From positions 1 through 39,353 of the forward strand of contig CAXMQS010000055.1 in the NCBI GenBank assembly GCA_964195995.1: DNA of 39,353 nucleotides, in the 5' to 3' direction. The DNA comes from CAXMQS01 sp964195995. GTDB lineage: Bacteria > Actinomycetota > Acidimicrobiia > Spongiisociales > JAOTWH01. This document shows positions 31,307 to 39,353 of the stretch, piece by piece. The notes beneath the pieces were generated by a model. The model ran no database searches. It saw nothing but the letters and a program-made list of their open reading frames with translations, and had not been told where the DNA came from. Numbering within the stretch: the stretch's first letter is position 1; each line of letters opens with the position of its first letter. Both the position numbers and the translations under genes were made by a program.

Positions 31307-33717
31307 CACACGGCCTCGATGGTGATCGTTGGAGTGGCCGTCAACCCAACCGTGTCGGCGAGCTGATATGGGATGTAGACGGTTCCCTGCGCCAGCGAGG
31401 AGTCCAGCCGAACCGGGAGATCCGCGCTCGTGCCGTTGGTCGAGGCCCGCACCCGCATCGATTCGTCGAGTTTCATCTTGGCGGCGTCCTCGGGGTTGAG
31501 GTAGGCCGCGGCGGTCGGTGCCAGCTGCGCCAGGGAAGGCGAGAGGCCGACGCGCAGTCCCCCGTCGTAGAGGACTCGGGCCAGATGGAGCGCGAGACCG
31601 TCTGGGGCCTTCGTCGCCGACCCTGCAACCGGGATGTGGACGAGGGGTTGTGAGCCTTCCTCCGCTGGAACGACCACCCCAACCCGGTCCTTGCCGACGC
31701 TGAGCCGCTCCCAGCTGATCCCGCCATAGGCAGGGGCGATGGCAGCGATCTCGGCGCTGATCCCTGCCGCCGAGGTGAACCCGAGCGAGCTTCCCATGCG
31801 CTGCGCCAGGTCCTCGATGACCTCCCAGGCGGCCCGGCTGGATCCCGGTCCCGGGATGAGCTGGTTGACCTTTTGCACCCTGCCTTCGAGGTTGGTAACC
31901 GTCCCCTCGACCTCGGCGAACCCCATGACGGGAAAGACAACATCGGCCATCTCGACCGATGGGCTGGCGAAGGTGTCGAAAGCAATGACCACCTCGGCCG
32001 CGTCGAGAGCTCTCGCAGCCAGACCAGGATCCCCGAAGTCCGAAACGGGGTCGCTGCCAAGCAGCACCAAGCCCTTGATGGTTCCTGCTGCGAGGCCTTC
32101 GAGGATGCCAAGCGCCCCGCTGCCTGCTCCCTCCGGGATCGGTCCCCAGTGCTCTTCCAGTACGGCCCGTGCTTCGGGGCTGCGCACCGAGGTTCGACCC
32201 GGAAGCAGCGTTGGGGCCACGCCCATGTCGAGAGCGCCGTACGTGTTCGACCGGCGGACGAGAGGCATGAGCTTGCCCTCGGGCAGGTCGCGGACGAATG
32301 CGCCAACGGACTCTGCCAGCTGTTGGTCTTCGCTGAGACCCGTCCGTCCGATGAGCGCGACGACGCTTCCCTTGGCCAAGAGCTCGCCGATGGCTCCGTT
32401 GCCTCCAGCGATGGAAGCCAGGACGTCGAGACCTTCGCCTGGGCGATACGCCAGCTTGTGGGCTGCGACATCGTCGAGACCGGTGCGACGCGGGTGGACC
32501 ACAACGAGAGGAATCCCGAGCTCGGTAGCAGCACGACGCACCCGCAGGTACAGCACCGGCAGCTCCTCCTTGAGGTCCGGACCCCACAGCAGGATGGCTC
32601 CTGCTGTATCGAGATCGTCGATGGTCGCCCGCGGCGTGACCCCAACGACGAACTGCGGATCGAGCCCCTCGCCGAGCTGGCAGTCGAGGTGGGGTGTGTC
32701 GGCAACCGCTCGCAGGAACTTGCCGAAAGCGAAGGCCTCTTCGTTCGTCGAGCGAGCTCCCCCAAGTCCGGCGATCTCGCCTGCGCCAAGAGCCCCGAGC
32801 CTCTCGGCCGCCACGTCAAGGGCCGCCGTCCAGTCCGCGATCATCAGATCACCGCTGTGATCTCTCACCAGTGGCGCGTCCAGCCGGGCCTCCGAAGTCG
32901 TCGCCTCGAAAGCGAAGCGTCCCTTGTCACACAACCAGCCGTGGTTGACGGGATCGCTATCGACGCCGTTGATCCGCAGGATCTCGTTCTGGCTGGCCTG
33001 AACGGACACGCGGCACCCGACGCTGCAGTCGGAGCACGAGCTCTCAACAGCCTCGAGGTCCCACGGCCGGGCCTTGAATCTGTAGGGCACAGCGGTGAGT
33101 GCCCCGACGGGGCAGATTTCGACGGTGTTGCCGCTGAAGTAGCTGGCGAAAGGCTCGTCGGTGAACGTGAGGACCTGGGTGCCATTGCCTCTATCGATGA
33201 ACTCGATGAGGGGGTCACCCGAGATCTCGTCGGAGAAGCGCGTGCAACGGGCGCACAGGATGCAACGCTCGCGATCGAGCATCACCAGGTCACTGATGGG
33301 GATCGGCTTGGTGTAGTGACGCTTCTCCTCGACGAAGCGGCTCTCCCCCGGTCCGTATGCCATCGTCTGATCCTGGAGCGGACACTCGCCTGCTCGGTCA
33401 CATACGGGGCAGTCAAGAGGATGGTTGATGAGGAGGAACTCGAGGACGCCCTCCTGCGCCTTCTTCACCGTGTCTGACGCCGTGTGGACCACCATGTCCG
33501 GTGCGATCCGGGTCGTGCACGACGGGACGAGAGCGACGCCGCGCGGACCCTCGACCTCGACGAGGCACATGCGACACATGCCGACAGGCTTCATCCGCTT
33601 GTGCCAGCAGAACCGTGGGATGTAGACGCCGTTCTCCTCACACGCCTCGATGAGCAGCTCTCCGGGGTCGGCCTCCATCTGGCGGCCGTCGACGGTGAAC
33701 GCCACCTGGTCAGCCAA
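31306..33717 (-). CDS. nuoG: NuoG of the 14-gene complex I (set 2)
   Basis: The large Fe-S subunit of the NADH module. From TTG 33717 it has 803 residues: a [2Fe-2S] domain (Cys37, 48, 51, 67), the His99/Cys103/106/112 site (N5), Cys152/155/158/202 (N4) and Cys228/231/235/263 (N7), then a molybdopterin-oxidoreductase-like domain that is non-catalytic in this family. I choose the TTG because AGGGGAGG precedes it and the product begins ADQVAFTVDG; it overlaps nuoF2 by 8 nt. An ATG at 33741 and one at 33756 are possible but add a non-family leader. Confidence 0.95.
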   Translation of the reverse strand: MADQVAFTVDGRQMEADPGELLIEACEENGVYIPRFCWHKRMKPVGMCRMCLVEVEGPRGVALVPSCTTRIAPDMVVHTASDTVKKAQEGVLEFLLINHPLDCPVCDRAGECPLQDQTMAYGPGESRFVEEKRHYTKPIPISDLVMLDRERCILCARCTRFSDEISGDPLIEFIDRGNGTQVLTFTDEPFASYFSGNTVEICPVGALTAVPYRFKARPWDLEAVESSCSDCSVGCRVSVQASQNEILRINGVDSDPVNHGWLCDKGRFAFEATTSEARLDAPLVRDHSGDLMIADWTAALDVAAERLGALGAGEIAGLGGARSTNEEAFAFGKFLRAVADTPHLDCQLGEGLDPQFVVGVTPRATIDDLDTAGAILLWGPDLKEELPVLYLRVRRAATELGIPLVVVHPRRTGLDDVAAHKLAYRPGEGLDVLASIAGGNGAIGELLAKGSVVALIGRTGLSEDQQLAESVGAFVRDLPEGKLMPLVRRSNTYGALDMGVAPTLLPGRTSVRSPEARAVLEEHWGPIPEGAGSGALGILEGLAAGTIKGLVLLGSDPVSDFGDPGLAARALDAAEVVIAFDTFASPSVEMADVVFPVMGFAEVEGTVTNLEGRVQKVNQLIPGPGSSRAAWEVIEDLAQRMGSSLGFTSAAGISAEIAAIAPAYGGISWERLSVGKDRVGVVVPAEEGSQPLVHIPVAGSATKAPDGLALHLARVLYDGGLRVGLSPSLAQLAPTAAAYLNPEDAAKMKLDESMRVRASTNGTSADLPVRLDSSLAQGTVYIPYQLADTVGLTATPTITIEAV

Positions 33718-34993
33718 GTGGGCACCTCCCCTCGTGCACATGGGAACCAACCTCATCCTTGAAGTGGGTCATGATCGAGACGATCGGCGCCGTCGCCGAA
33801 GGGCCAAGGGGGCAGATCGTCGTCATCGCCGGCGGCCACCGCAGCCCCGGCGAGATGTTGTCCGAGACATCCAAAAGGAGGTCGAGGTCCATCGGGCGCC
33901 CTTGTCCGTGTTCGATCCGGTCGAGCACCATCTCGAGCCAGGTCGTGCCCTCACGACATGGCGTGCACTGGCCGCAGGACTCGTGGGAGAAGAACTTGAC
34001 GATGCGATGGGCCGCCTGCACAACGCAGGTTGTGTCGTCCATGATGATGATGGCCCCTGAGCCCAACATCGAGTTGCTCTTCCCGGCGTCATCGATCGTG
34101 ACAGGCATATCGAGAAGGTCCGGGGTGAACCAGGGCGCAGACGCTCCCCCGGGGATCCAGGCCTTCAGCTGGCGCCCGTCGCGGATCCCACCACCGATGT
34201 CGAAGATGAACTCGCGCCACGACATGCCCATCACGACCTCGTAGTTGCCGGGCCTGGCGACGTGGCCGCTGAGGCTGAACATCCTGGTGCCGGACGATCC
34301 ATCGGGTCCGATCATGCCGTAGGCGACGCCACCGTTGTTGACGATCCACGGGACGTTGGACAACGTCTCGATGTTGTTGACGATGGTCGGCTTGGCGTAG
34401 AGACCCTCGACGGCCGGAAAGGGAGGCTTGATCCGGGGCTCGCCGCGCCTGCCTTCGAGGCTGTTGAGCAGCGCCGTCTCCTCGCCGCAGATGTAGGCAC
34501 CGGCGCCGAGGTGCAAGGTGACGTCGAGCCCGAAGCCGGAGCCCAGAATGTCGGCACCGAGGAGTCCGGCCGCGTATGCCTCGTCGATCGCGGCCTGGAC
34601 TCGGCGCGCCGACTTCGGGTACTCGCCCCTGATATAGATGAACGCCTGGCTAACCCCGAGGGCGAAGCTGGAGATGATGATGCCCTCGAGCAGCTGGTGT
34701 GGATCGCGCTCCATGAGCTGTCTGTCCTTGAAGGTCCCCGGCTCGGACTCATCGCCGTTCACCACCAGATATCGGGGAAAACGGTCGGGAGGGAGGAACC
34801 CCCACTTGACGCCAGTGGGGAATCCGGCGCCGCCGCGGCCTCGGATCGAGGAAACCTTGACCGCCTCGATGATGTCTTCGGGGGCCATGCCAAACGCCTT
34901 GGAGAGGGCCGAGTAGCCGTCGGTCGCCCGATAGCGCTCCAGCGTGTGGCTGTCGGCGGGATGGGCCTCCATGCGCTCTGTGAGGATCTTCAC
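33710..34993 (-). CDS. nuoF: NuoF of the 14-gene complex I (set 2), NADH and FMN site
   Basis: NuoF binds NADH and FMN and holds cluster N3. The 427-residue protein has the glycine-rich GRGGAGFPTGVKW (52-64), NGDESEPGTFKDR (79-91), GAGAYICGEETALLNSLEG (163-181), and the [4Fe-4S] ligands Cys340, 343, 346 (ESCGQCTPCREGT) and Cys394 (TTICPLG). All family motifs are intact, so NADH oxidation is expected. The GTG start at 34993 overlaps the nuoE2 stop (GTGA). Confidence 0.97.
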   Translation of the reverse strand: MKILTERMEAHPADSHTLERYRATDGYSALSKAFGMAPEDIIEAVKVSSIRGRGGAGFPTGVKWGFLPPDRFPRYLVVNGDESEPGTFKDRQLMERDPHQLLEGIIISSFALGVSQAFIYIRGEYPKSARRVQAAIDEAYAAGLLGADILGSGFGLDVTLHLGAGAYICGEETALLNSLEGRRGEPRIKPPFPAVEGLYAKPTIVNNIETLSNVPWIVNNGGVAYGMIGPDGSSGTRMFSLSGHVARPGNYEVVMGMSWREFIFDIGGGIRDGRQLKAWIPGGASAPWFTPDLLDMPVTIDDAGKSNSMLGSGAIIIMDDTTCVVQAAHRIVKFFSHESCGQCTPCREGTTWLEMVLDRIEHGQGRPMDLDLLLDVSDNISPGLRWPPAMTTICPLGPSATAPIVSIMTHFKDEVGSHVHEGRCPLG

Positions 34994-35607
34994 TTTCCCT
35001 CCTCAGCGGTGCCGTATGGCCCGAAGGCCGGATAGGGCCCTGAGGATCCAGACGCCTCGGGTGGTCCCCACTCGAAAGAGCGGGTTCCGCCGAACAGCTG
35101 CTGCATCTCGTCGGAGAGAACTAACTCGGGTCGACCGTCGCGAAGCCAGCGACACAAACCGCGGGCCTTGTCGTCGGTCACGCCTTCCACTAGCTCGTAA
35201 TTGACCTGGACTGCCGGAGCCCCGCCGCAGGCACCGATGCACTCGGCGTGCTCGACCGAGAACATGCCGTCATGCCCCGTCTCGCCATCGGGAACCCCGG
35301 TCTCGTCCTCGACAGCGGCCAGCACTCCGTCGGCACCGAGGAGAAAGCAAGAGATGGACGTGCAGACGGAAATGAGGTACTTGCCGGTGTCCTCTCGCTT
35401 GAACATCGTGTAGAAGCTGGCAACCGATTGCACCTGGACAGCAGTCAGACCGGTGAGCTCGGCCACTTGCCTCATCCCGGCATCGGTGACGTGCCCCTCG
35501 ACTCGCGACACCATGTACAGCAACGGCATGACTCCCGAGCGCTTGTCGGGATAGCGCTGCAGAATGGCAAGCGCGCTCTTGAGGTCGTTTCCGGTAAGAA
35601 CGCTCAC
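34990..35607 (-). CDS. nuoE: NuoE of the 14-gene complex I (set 2), [2Fe-2S]
   Basis: NuoE is a thioredoxin-like subunit with the off-path [2Fe-2S] cluster N1a. The 205-residue protein has Cys82 and Cys87 (VCTSISC) and Cys123 and Cys127 (ECIGACGGAP). The C-terminal 35 residues, rich in Gly, Pro and Ser, extend past the usual end. The GTG start overlaps the nuoD2 stop (GTGA). Confidence 0.96.
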   Translation of the reverse strand: MSVLTGNDLKSALAILQRYPDKRSGVMPLLYMVSRVEGHVTDAGMRQVAELTGLTAVQVQSVASFYTMFKREDTGKYLISVCTSISCFLLGADGVLAAVEDETGVPDGETGHDGMFSVEHAECIGACGGAPAVQVNYELVEGVTDDKARGLCRWLRDGRPELVLSDEMQQLFGGTRSFEWGPPEASGSSGPYPAFGPYGTAEEGK

Positions 35608-37040
35608 CTGTCGACGTCCCCCATGATCGGATCGAGCGATGCGATGGTGGCAACGAGGTCACCAATGATGGAGTCGCTGCCCATGACCGGCAGCGCCTGC
35701 AGATTGGCGAACGACGGCCCCCTCACATGCACCCGCCACGGCTTGGCGCTTCCGTCGGAGACCATGTAAACGCCGAGTTCCCCACGCGGGCTCTCAACGG
35801 CGACATAGGTTTCGCCTGCCGGCACTTTGAACCCCTCGGTGAAGATCTTGAAATGATGGATCAGTGCCTCCATCGACTGGTCGATGCGGGCTCGAGGTGG
35901 AGGTGTCACCTTGCGGTCCTCGGTGCGATAGTCGCCGGGGGGCATGGCGTTGGCCACCTGCTCGACGATCTTGAGCGACTCGTAGATCTCGGCGATCCTC
36001 ACCACATACCGGTCATAGACATCGCCGTGACGCCCGGTTGGCACATCGAAGTCGAACTCCTCGATGCCCGAATAGGGGAACGCCTTGCGGAGATCCCACT
36101 TGATGCCAGCGGAACGCGCCGTCGGACCGGTGATACCGAGGGCTAGGCACTCCTCAGGGGTGATGACTCCGACGCCCTGGGTCCGCTCCATGAATATGGG
36201 GTTTTCGGTGAGCAGGTCCTCGTAGTCGGGAACGCGCGCAGGGATCACTTCGAGGATCTCAGCGATGTCGCCTTGCCAGCCGTCTGGCAGATCTGCGGCA
36301 ACCCCACCCGGGCGGATGTAGTTGTGGTTCATCCGCAGCCCAGTGGTCTTCTCGAAGAAGGCGAGCAGGAGCTCGCGCTCGCGCCAGCCGTACAGCATCA
36401 TGGAGACGGCCCCGAGGTCCATTCCCTGCGTCGCCACCTGCAGGAGGTGGCTGGCGATGCGGTTCAGCTCCGTCATCAGAACCCTGATGGCCTGAGCACG
36501 CGGCGGAATCTCGATACCGAGCATGTCCTCGGTGGCGAGCGAGAAGGCCAGCTCGTTGAAGAAAGGGGCGAGATAGTCCATGCGGGTGACGTTGGTGGGA
36601 CCCTGCATGTAGGTGAGCACCTCGCCGGTCTTCTCCATGCCGGTATGCAGATAGCCGATGATGGGCTTCACCCGCAGCACCTTCTCGCCCTCCAGTTCGA
36701 GCTGGAGGCGCAGAACGCCGTGGGTTGCCGGATGCTGCGGTCCCATGTTCAGGATCTGGACCTCGTCGGGGTCGACCCCTGCGTCGAGCACGTAGTCGTC
36801 GTCGACCAAGGTGCCGCGCTGTTCTGCAAGCTCGGCTGAGGACTCGTCCTCCAGCATCTCCTGGGCACCCTCAGCGGTGGACCGCGTGACCCAGTCGGGC
36901 TCCTCGGTGCCACTCACCCAGATGTCGAGGGTCTGGCGTCGCTCTCGTTCAACGTCGGTAGAAGCGTCCGCCGGCTCGATCAGCTCGTCGCCCTCGGGGG
37001 CAGTGGTGTCGCCTGTCGCAAGGTCCGGTGGGTTCGCCAT
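35604..37040 (-). CDS. nuoD: NuoD of the 14-gene complex I (set 2)
   Basis: The quinone-site subunit, 478 residues. Motifs are NMGPQHPATHGVLR (His103, His108), GYLHTGMEKT and LDPIMGDVDR at the C-terminus. Tyr156 (VTRMDYLAPF) is the expected quinone-headgroup tyrosine, and Thr133 stands at the NDUFAF7-target position. The first 95 residues are an acidic extension absent from set 1, including QTLDIWVSGTEEPDW. ATG 37040 overlaps the nuoC2 stop (TAATG). Start and extension are as read; whether the extension is kept in the mature protein is unknown. Confidence 0.95.
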   Translation of the reverse strand: MANPPDLATGDTTAPEGDELIEPADASTDVERERRQTLDIWVSGTEEPDWVTRSTAEGAQEMLEDESSAELAEQRGTLVDDDYVLDAGVDPDEVQILNMGPQHPATHGVLRLQLELEGEKVLRVKPIIGYLHTGMEKTGEVLTYMQGPTNVTRMDYLAPFFNELAFSLATEDMLGIEIPPRAQAIRVLMTELNRIASHLLQVATQGMDLGAVSMMLYGWRERELLLAFFEKTTGLRMNHNYIRPGGVAADLPDGWQGDIAEILEVIPARVPDYEDLLTENPIFMERTQGVGVITPEECLALGITGPTARSAGIKWDLRKAFPYSGIEEFDFDVPTGRHGDVYDRYVVRIAEIYESLKIVEQVANAMPPGDYRTEDRKVTPPPRARIDQSMEALIHHFKIFTEGFKVPAGETYVAVESPRGELGVYMVSDGSAKPWRVHVRGPSFANLQALPVMGSDSIIGDLVATIASLDPIMGDVDR

Positions 37041-37486
37041 TATGAAGTCGGAGACGACTTGAACTGGACGGGAACGCCACCGACTGCGAAGTCCTTGCGA
37101 AGCGGGTGACCCTCCCAATCGTCCGGCATGAGGATGCGGGTCATGTCTGGATGCCCCGTGAACGAGATGCCCATGAGGTCGTAGACCTCCCGCTCGTAGA
37201 AATTGGCGCTGGGGTAGACGTCGGTGAGCGAGGGAACGACCGGGTTATCCGCAGGAACGCCGCAGCGAATCCGCAGGCGACGCTTGTGCTTCTGTGACAA
37301 CAGGTTCACAACGACCTCGAACCGGGGCTCACGATGCAGATAGTCGACAGCGGTGAGGTCGACACACATCTCGAAGCCGGCTTCCTTGGCCGCCCGAGCG
37401 ACTGCGAGCAAGCCTTCTGGGTCAACGGTGATGACGTCGCCATCGGCGGTGGCGCCGGGAGCGGCCTTGACGATCCCCTCTATCAC
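37040..37486 (-). CDS. nuoC: NuoC of the 14-gene complex I (set 2)
   Basis: The 30-kDa-type subunit of the peripheral arm, 148 residues. Motifs are YEREVYDLMGISFTGHPDM and WEGHPLRKDF. The GTG start at 37486 overlaps the nuoB2 stop (GTGA). It is compact, without the acidic extensions of set 1 NuoC. Confidence 0.95.
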   Translation of the reverse strand: MIEGIVKAAPGATADGDVITVDPEGLLAVARAAKEAGFEMCVDLTAVDYLHREPRFEVVVNLLSQKHKRRLRIRCGVPADNPVVPSLTDVYPSANFYEREVYDLMGISFTGHPDMTRILMPDDWEGHPLRKDFAVGGVPVQFKSSPTS

Positions 37487-37956
37487 AGTGACACCCCGCC
37501 AGCCGCAGTGCCATTGAGCACCTGCTCATGGAGAGTGAGAATGCCGTGCATCAGCGACTGCGGGCCGGGAGGACAGCCGGGGACATAGACATCGACAGGC
37601 ACTATCTGATCGACACCCTGCACGAGCGCATAGTTGTTGAACATGCCCCCGCTCGAGGCGCAGGCGCCCATCGAAATGACCCACTTGGGCTCAGCCATCT
37701 GGTCGTACACCTGGCGTAGCACCGGTGCCATCTTCTGGGAGACACGGCCGGCAACGATCATGAGATCGGCCTGGCGCGGCGACGCCCGGAAGACTTCCAT
37801 GCCGAATCGGCCCATGTCGTTGTGCGAGGCACCGGTTGCCATCATCTCGATGGCACAACAGGCGAGGCCAAAGGCAGCTGGCCACATCGATTTGGTCTGC
37901 ACCCACCGCGCGACCTTGTCGAGGTTGGTCACTATGAAGCCAGGGGGCTCTGCCAT
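37483..37956 (-). CDS. nuoB: NuoB of the 14-gene complex I (set 2), cluster N2
   Basis: Holds cluster N2. From ATG 37956 (MAEPPGFIVTNLD) it is 157 residues with Cys33-Cys34 (FGLACCAIEMM), Cys99 (SMGACASSGG) and Cys129 (VPGCPPGP). I chose this start because GGAGG lies just upstream and the ATG overlaps the nuoA2 stop as TGATG. Confidence 0.97.
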   Translation of the reverse strand: MAEPPGFIVTNLDKVARWVQTKSMWPAAFGLACCAIEMMATGASHNDMGRFGMEVFRASPRQADLMIVAGRVSQKMAPVLRQVYDQMAEPKWVISMGACASSGGMFNNYALVQGVDQIVPVDVYVPGCPPGPQSLMHGILTLHEQVLNGTAAGGVSL

Positions 37957-38369
37957 CAGGCTGCCTCCTCTGTTCGTGCCACGACCTGGCGATTGCGCTG
38001 GCGTCGCGGAAGGTTCCAGTCGAGCGCTCCCCGCTTCCAAACGTAGGCCAGCGTCTCGACGAGCAGCAGCGTGAAGATCCCAACCGCGGCGATGCCGTAC
38101 CAACCGAGCTCCTGGAACCGGGTCGCCCACGCCAGGAGAAAGACGACCTCGATGTCGAAGAGGACGAACAGCATCGCCACGAGATAAAAGTGGACGGGGA
38201 ACCGCGACACCGGCTCTCGCAGTGGCACGATGCCTGATTCGTATGGCGCCGTCTTCTCAGGTGTCGGATTCTTCGGTGAGATGAGCCCGGACACGACAAA
38301 CGAGAACATGGCGAACCCGATGCCGAGAATGGCCATCAGGGCGATGGGGAGATAGTCGGCCAAAGTCAC
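37956..38369 (-). CDS. nuoA: NuoA of the 14-gene complex I (set 2), first gene
   Basis: A three-helix membrane subunit. From GTG 38369 (reads as MTLADYLPIAL) it is 137 residues, with APYESGIVPL and FDIEVVFLLAWA. Ser45 replaces the loop cysteine found in set 1. I prefer the GTG to an in-frame upstream start at 38396 because AAGGGACG lies about 6 nt before it, just as in set 1. A basic tail (NLPRRQRNRQ) follows the last helix. Confidence 0.93.
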   Translation of the reverse strand: MTLADYLPIALMAILGIGFAMFSFVVSGLISPKNPTPEKTAPYESGIVPLREPVSRFPVHFYLVAMLFVLFDIEVVFLLAWATRFQELGWYGIAAVGIFTLLLVETLAYVWKRGALDWNLPRRQRNRQVVARTEEAA

Positions 38370-38395
38370 CCGTACGTCCCTTGCAGCGTGCGGCA

Positions 38396-38401
38396 AGGAT
38401 A
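38396..38401 (-). promoter_or_regulatory. Candidate -10 element for the set 2 nuo operon
   Basis: TATCCT on the minus strand lies 26 nt upstream of the nuoA2 GTG, with TTCAGT 17 nt further upstream as a poor -35. Position fits a short leader, but both hexamers are weak matches. Confidence 0.3.
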
Positions 38402-38464
38402 GAAGGGCGACTTTGTGAACTGAATCCCAAAGTCACAGCGGGCTAGTTCGAGGTATCGACCAGC

Positions 38465-39353
38465 TCAGAGGATACCGACGACCTCGGTCCAGTAGTTGGT
38501 CGTTGGGTCAGGATCTCCGATGCTGGACGACACGATCCAAGGGGTGAGCGAGAACGAACCCGAGCCCGTGTCCAGCCTGAGAACTACGGTCACGGTTTCC
38601 GGCACAAGAACCGGCATGGCGCCGAGCGAGCACTCGACTCTTGCACCCAGGTCGGAGCACAGCCCGGCCGACGAAACGGCGGACACGAAGGAGGTTCCTG
38701 CGGGATAGAAGGCCTGGAACTTGACGCCACCCGCCCCGACGCCAAGCTGGTTGACGGCCGCGTACTGGAAAGTGACATTTCCACCGATTGGAGCTGGGTT
38801 GGGGGCGGTCGGGCCAGCGAGGCTAAGCAAGAGCTCTGCCGAGTTGGGAGTGACGCTGATCCTGACCGTTGCGAGCGCCGATACGTCCGTGCCGTCGTCT
38901 ATCTGGTAAGTGAACGTGTCGGGGCCCGTTAATGGTGCTGGCAGATAGGTGCAGCCGAGAGCGACGCAGTTGAAAGTGCCTCCGCTTGTCGTCGCGCCGG
39001 CTGCGAGAACGATGCTGAATGGGTCGCCCTCGGCATCGGAGTCGTTATCAGTCAGGGCGGCAGCTGGAATAGTCACGGCCGGGCCGAAGACGGGCAAGCT
39101 GAAGAACGGCTCCCAGAGGGTGCCGATGCCGTCGTCGTCGACCGCCAGCGGAGCATCGTTAACGGGGGTGATAGTCAAGGTCACCGTCGCCACGTTGGAG
39201 TCCTCGCCGGAGGAGTCCTTCACGGTGTAGGTGAAGCTGTCGGTGGTGGTCTCCGAGCCGTCGTGGGTGTAGGTGAAGGTGCCGTTGCTATTGAGTACGA
39301 AGGCACCAGAGTGGTTTGATGGCCCGGCTACCAAAGTCACGTTGCCAGTCGGC
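38465..39353 (-). CDS. Cadherin-like surface protein, C-terminal part (runs off window)
   Basis: About 295 C-terminal residues of a larger secreted protein are visible; the start lies beyond the window. Two cadherin-like/VCBS-type repeats can be seen, the first ending SFTYTVKDSSGEDSNVATVT and LTITPVNDAPLAVDDDG, the second ending DTFTYQIDDGTDVSALATVR. A final domain (NPAPIGGNVTFQYAAVNQ... VPETVTVVLRL) resembles the DUF11-type conserved repeat, with a Cys pair (GLCSDLG, VECSLG). No sorting signal or membrane anchor is seen at the C-terminus. Probably surface adhesion or an extracellular matrix protein; function not established. Confidence 0.8.
   Translation of the reverse strand, partial: PTGNVTLVAGPSNHSGAFVLNSNGTFTYTHDGSETTTDSFTYTVKDSSGEDSNVATVTLTITPVNDAPLAVDDDGIGTLWEPFFSLPVFGPAVTIPAAALTDNDSDAEGDPFSIVLAAGATTSGGTFNCVALGCTYLPAPLTGPDTFTYQIDDGTDVSALATVRISVTPNSAELLLSLAGPTAPNPAPIGGNVTFQYAAVNQLGVGAGGVKFQAFYPAGTSFVSAVSSAGLCSDLGARVECSLGAMPVLVPETVTVVLRLDTGSGSFSLTPWIVSSSIGDPDPTTNYWTEVVGIL

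Noticed and set aside
31307..32587. Extension of nuoH2 upstream to a 787-residue protein
   Set aside because: The added part is antiparallel-frame reading of nuoG2 and rich in Arg and Gly; the true start (MDTFIEAA) overlaps the nuoG2 stop as TGATG.
9472..38369. Recent tandem duplication or assembly duplication of the nuo operon
   Set aside because: The copies differ in gene content, lengths, residues at key sites and spacer content, with no long identical stretches noticed.
38452..38476. GGTATC...GATACC inverted repeat near the stop of the cadherin-like gene
   Set aside because: Only 6 bp with a 13-nt loop across a coding end and no T run; too weak to call a terminator.

Overview
The window looks like a chromosomal segment of a high-GC Gram-positive-type bacterium, most likely an actinobacterium (Actinomycetota). 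An Acidimicrobiia-like lineage is my best guess, by inference only. The basis is: GC-rich sequence, many GTG starts, three tRNA genes with no encoded CCA, secreted proteins with FG-GAP-like repeats, and a 14-gene nuo operon whose NuoD has the mycobacterial-type motif GYLHTGMEK. No phage, insertion sequence or CRISPR array was seen.

Layout. 1-581 (minus): start of tuf (EF-Tu) preceded by tRNA-Met, tRNA-Thr and tRNA-Tyr. 710-4663: DUF2157-like membrane protein, NUDIX hydrolase, HtpX protease, a lipoprotein and a secreted trypsin-like protease. 4710-5771 (minus): MidA/NDUFAF7-family methyltransferase. 5817-5951: tandem hairpin repeat. 6014-8245 (minus): secreted glycosidase-like protein with FG-GAP-like repeats. 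8343-9416 (plus): double hot-dog protein. 9472-19985 (minus): an 11-gene complex I operon, nuoA-B-C-D-H-I-J-K-L-M-N, without nuoE, nuoF or nuoG. 20112-22535: phosphodiesterase, two small proteins and a SnoaL-like protein. 22525-23793 (minus): bactofilin-like membrane protein joined to the end of the second operon. 23793-38369 (minus): a complete 14-gene nuoA-to-N operon. 38465 to the window end (minus): C-terminal part of a cadherin-like surface protein.

The main result is the two complete but clearly different complex I operons, head to tail and only about 3.8 kb apart. They are not a recent duplication: lengths, key residues and subunit content all differ. The 14-gene operon (called set 2 here) encodes a normal NADH-oxidising enzyme with FMN and all expected Fe-S ligands. 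The 11-gene operon (set 1) encodes only the quinone and proton-pumping modules, so its electron donor must be something other than the standard NADH module (ferredoxin, F420H2 or a borrowed module; not resolvable here). Set 1 also carries unusual residues. NuoD has Trp86 where the quinone-headgroup tyrosine is expected, and NuoH has Ile228 where a conserved glutamate of the quinone/E-channel loop is expected. Set 1 NuoD keeps the arginine (Arg63) that aligns with the NDUFAF7 methylation site of mitochondrial NDUFS2, while set 2 NuoD has Thr there. A midA/NDUFAF7 homologue lies about 3.7 kb beyond the end of set 1.

Genes within both operons are tightly coupled (TGATG, ATGA, GTGA and TAATG junctions). 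The few open junctions, nuoH1-nuoD1, nuoL1-nuoK1 and nuoK2-nuoJ2, are filled with GC-rich double-hairpin repeats of one family.
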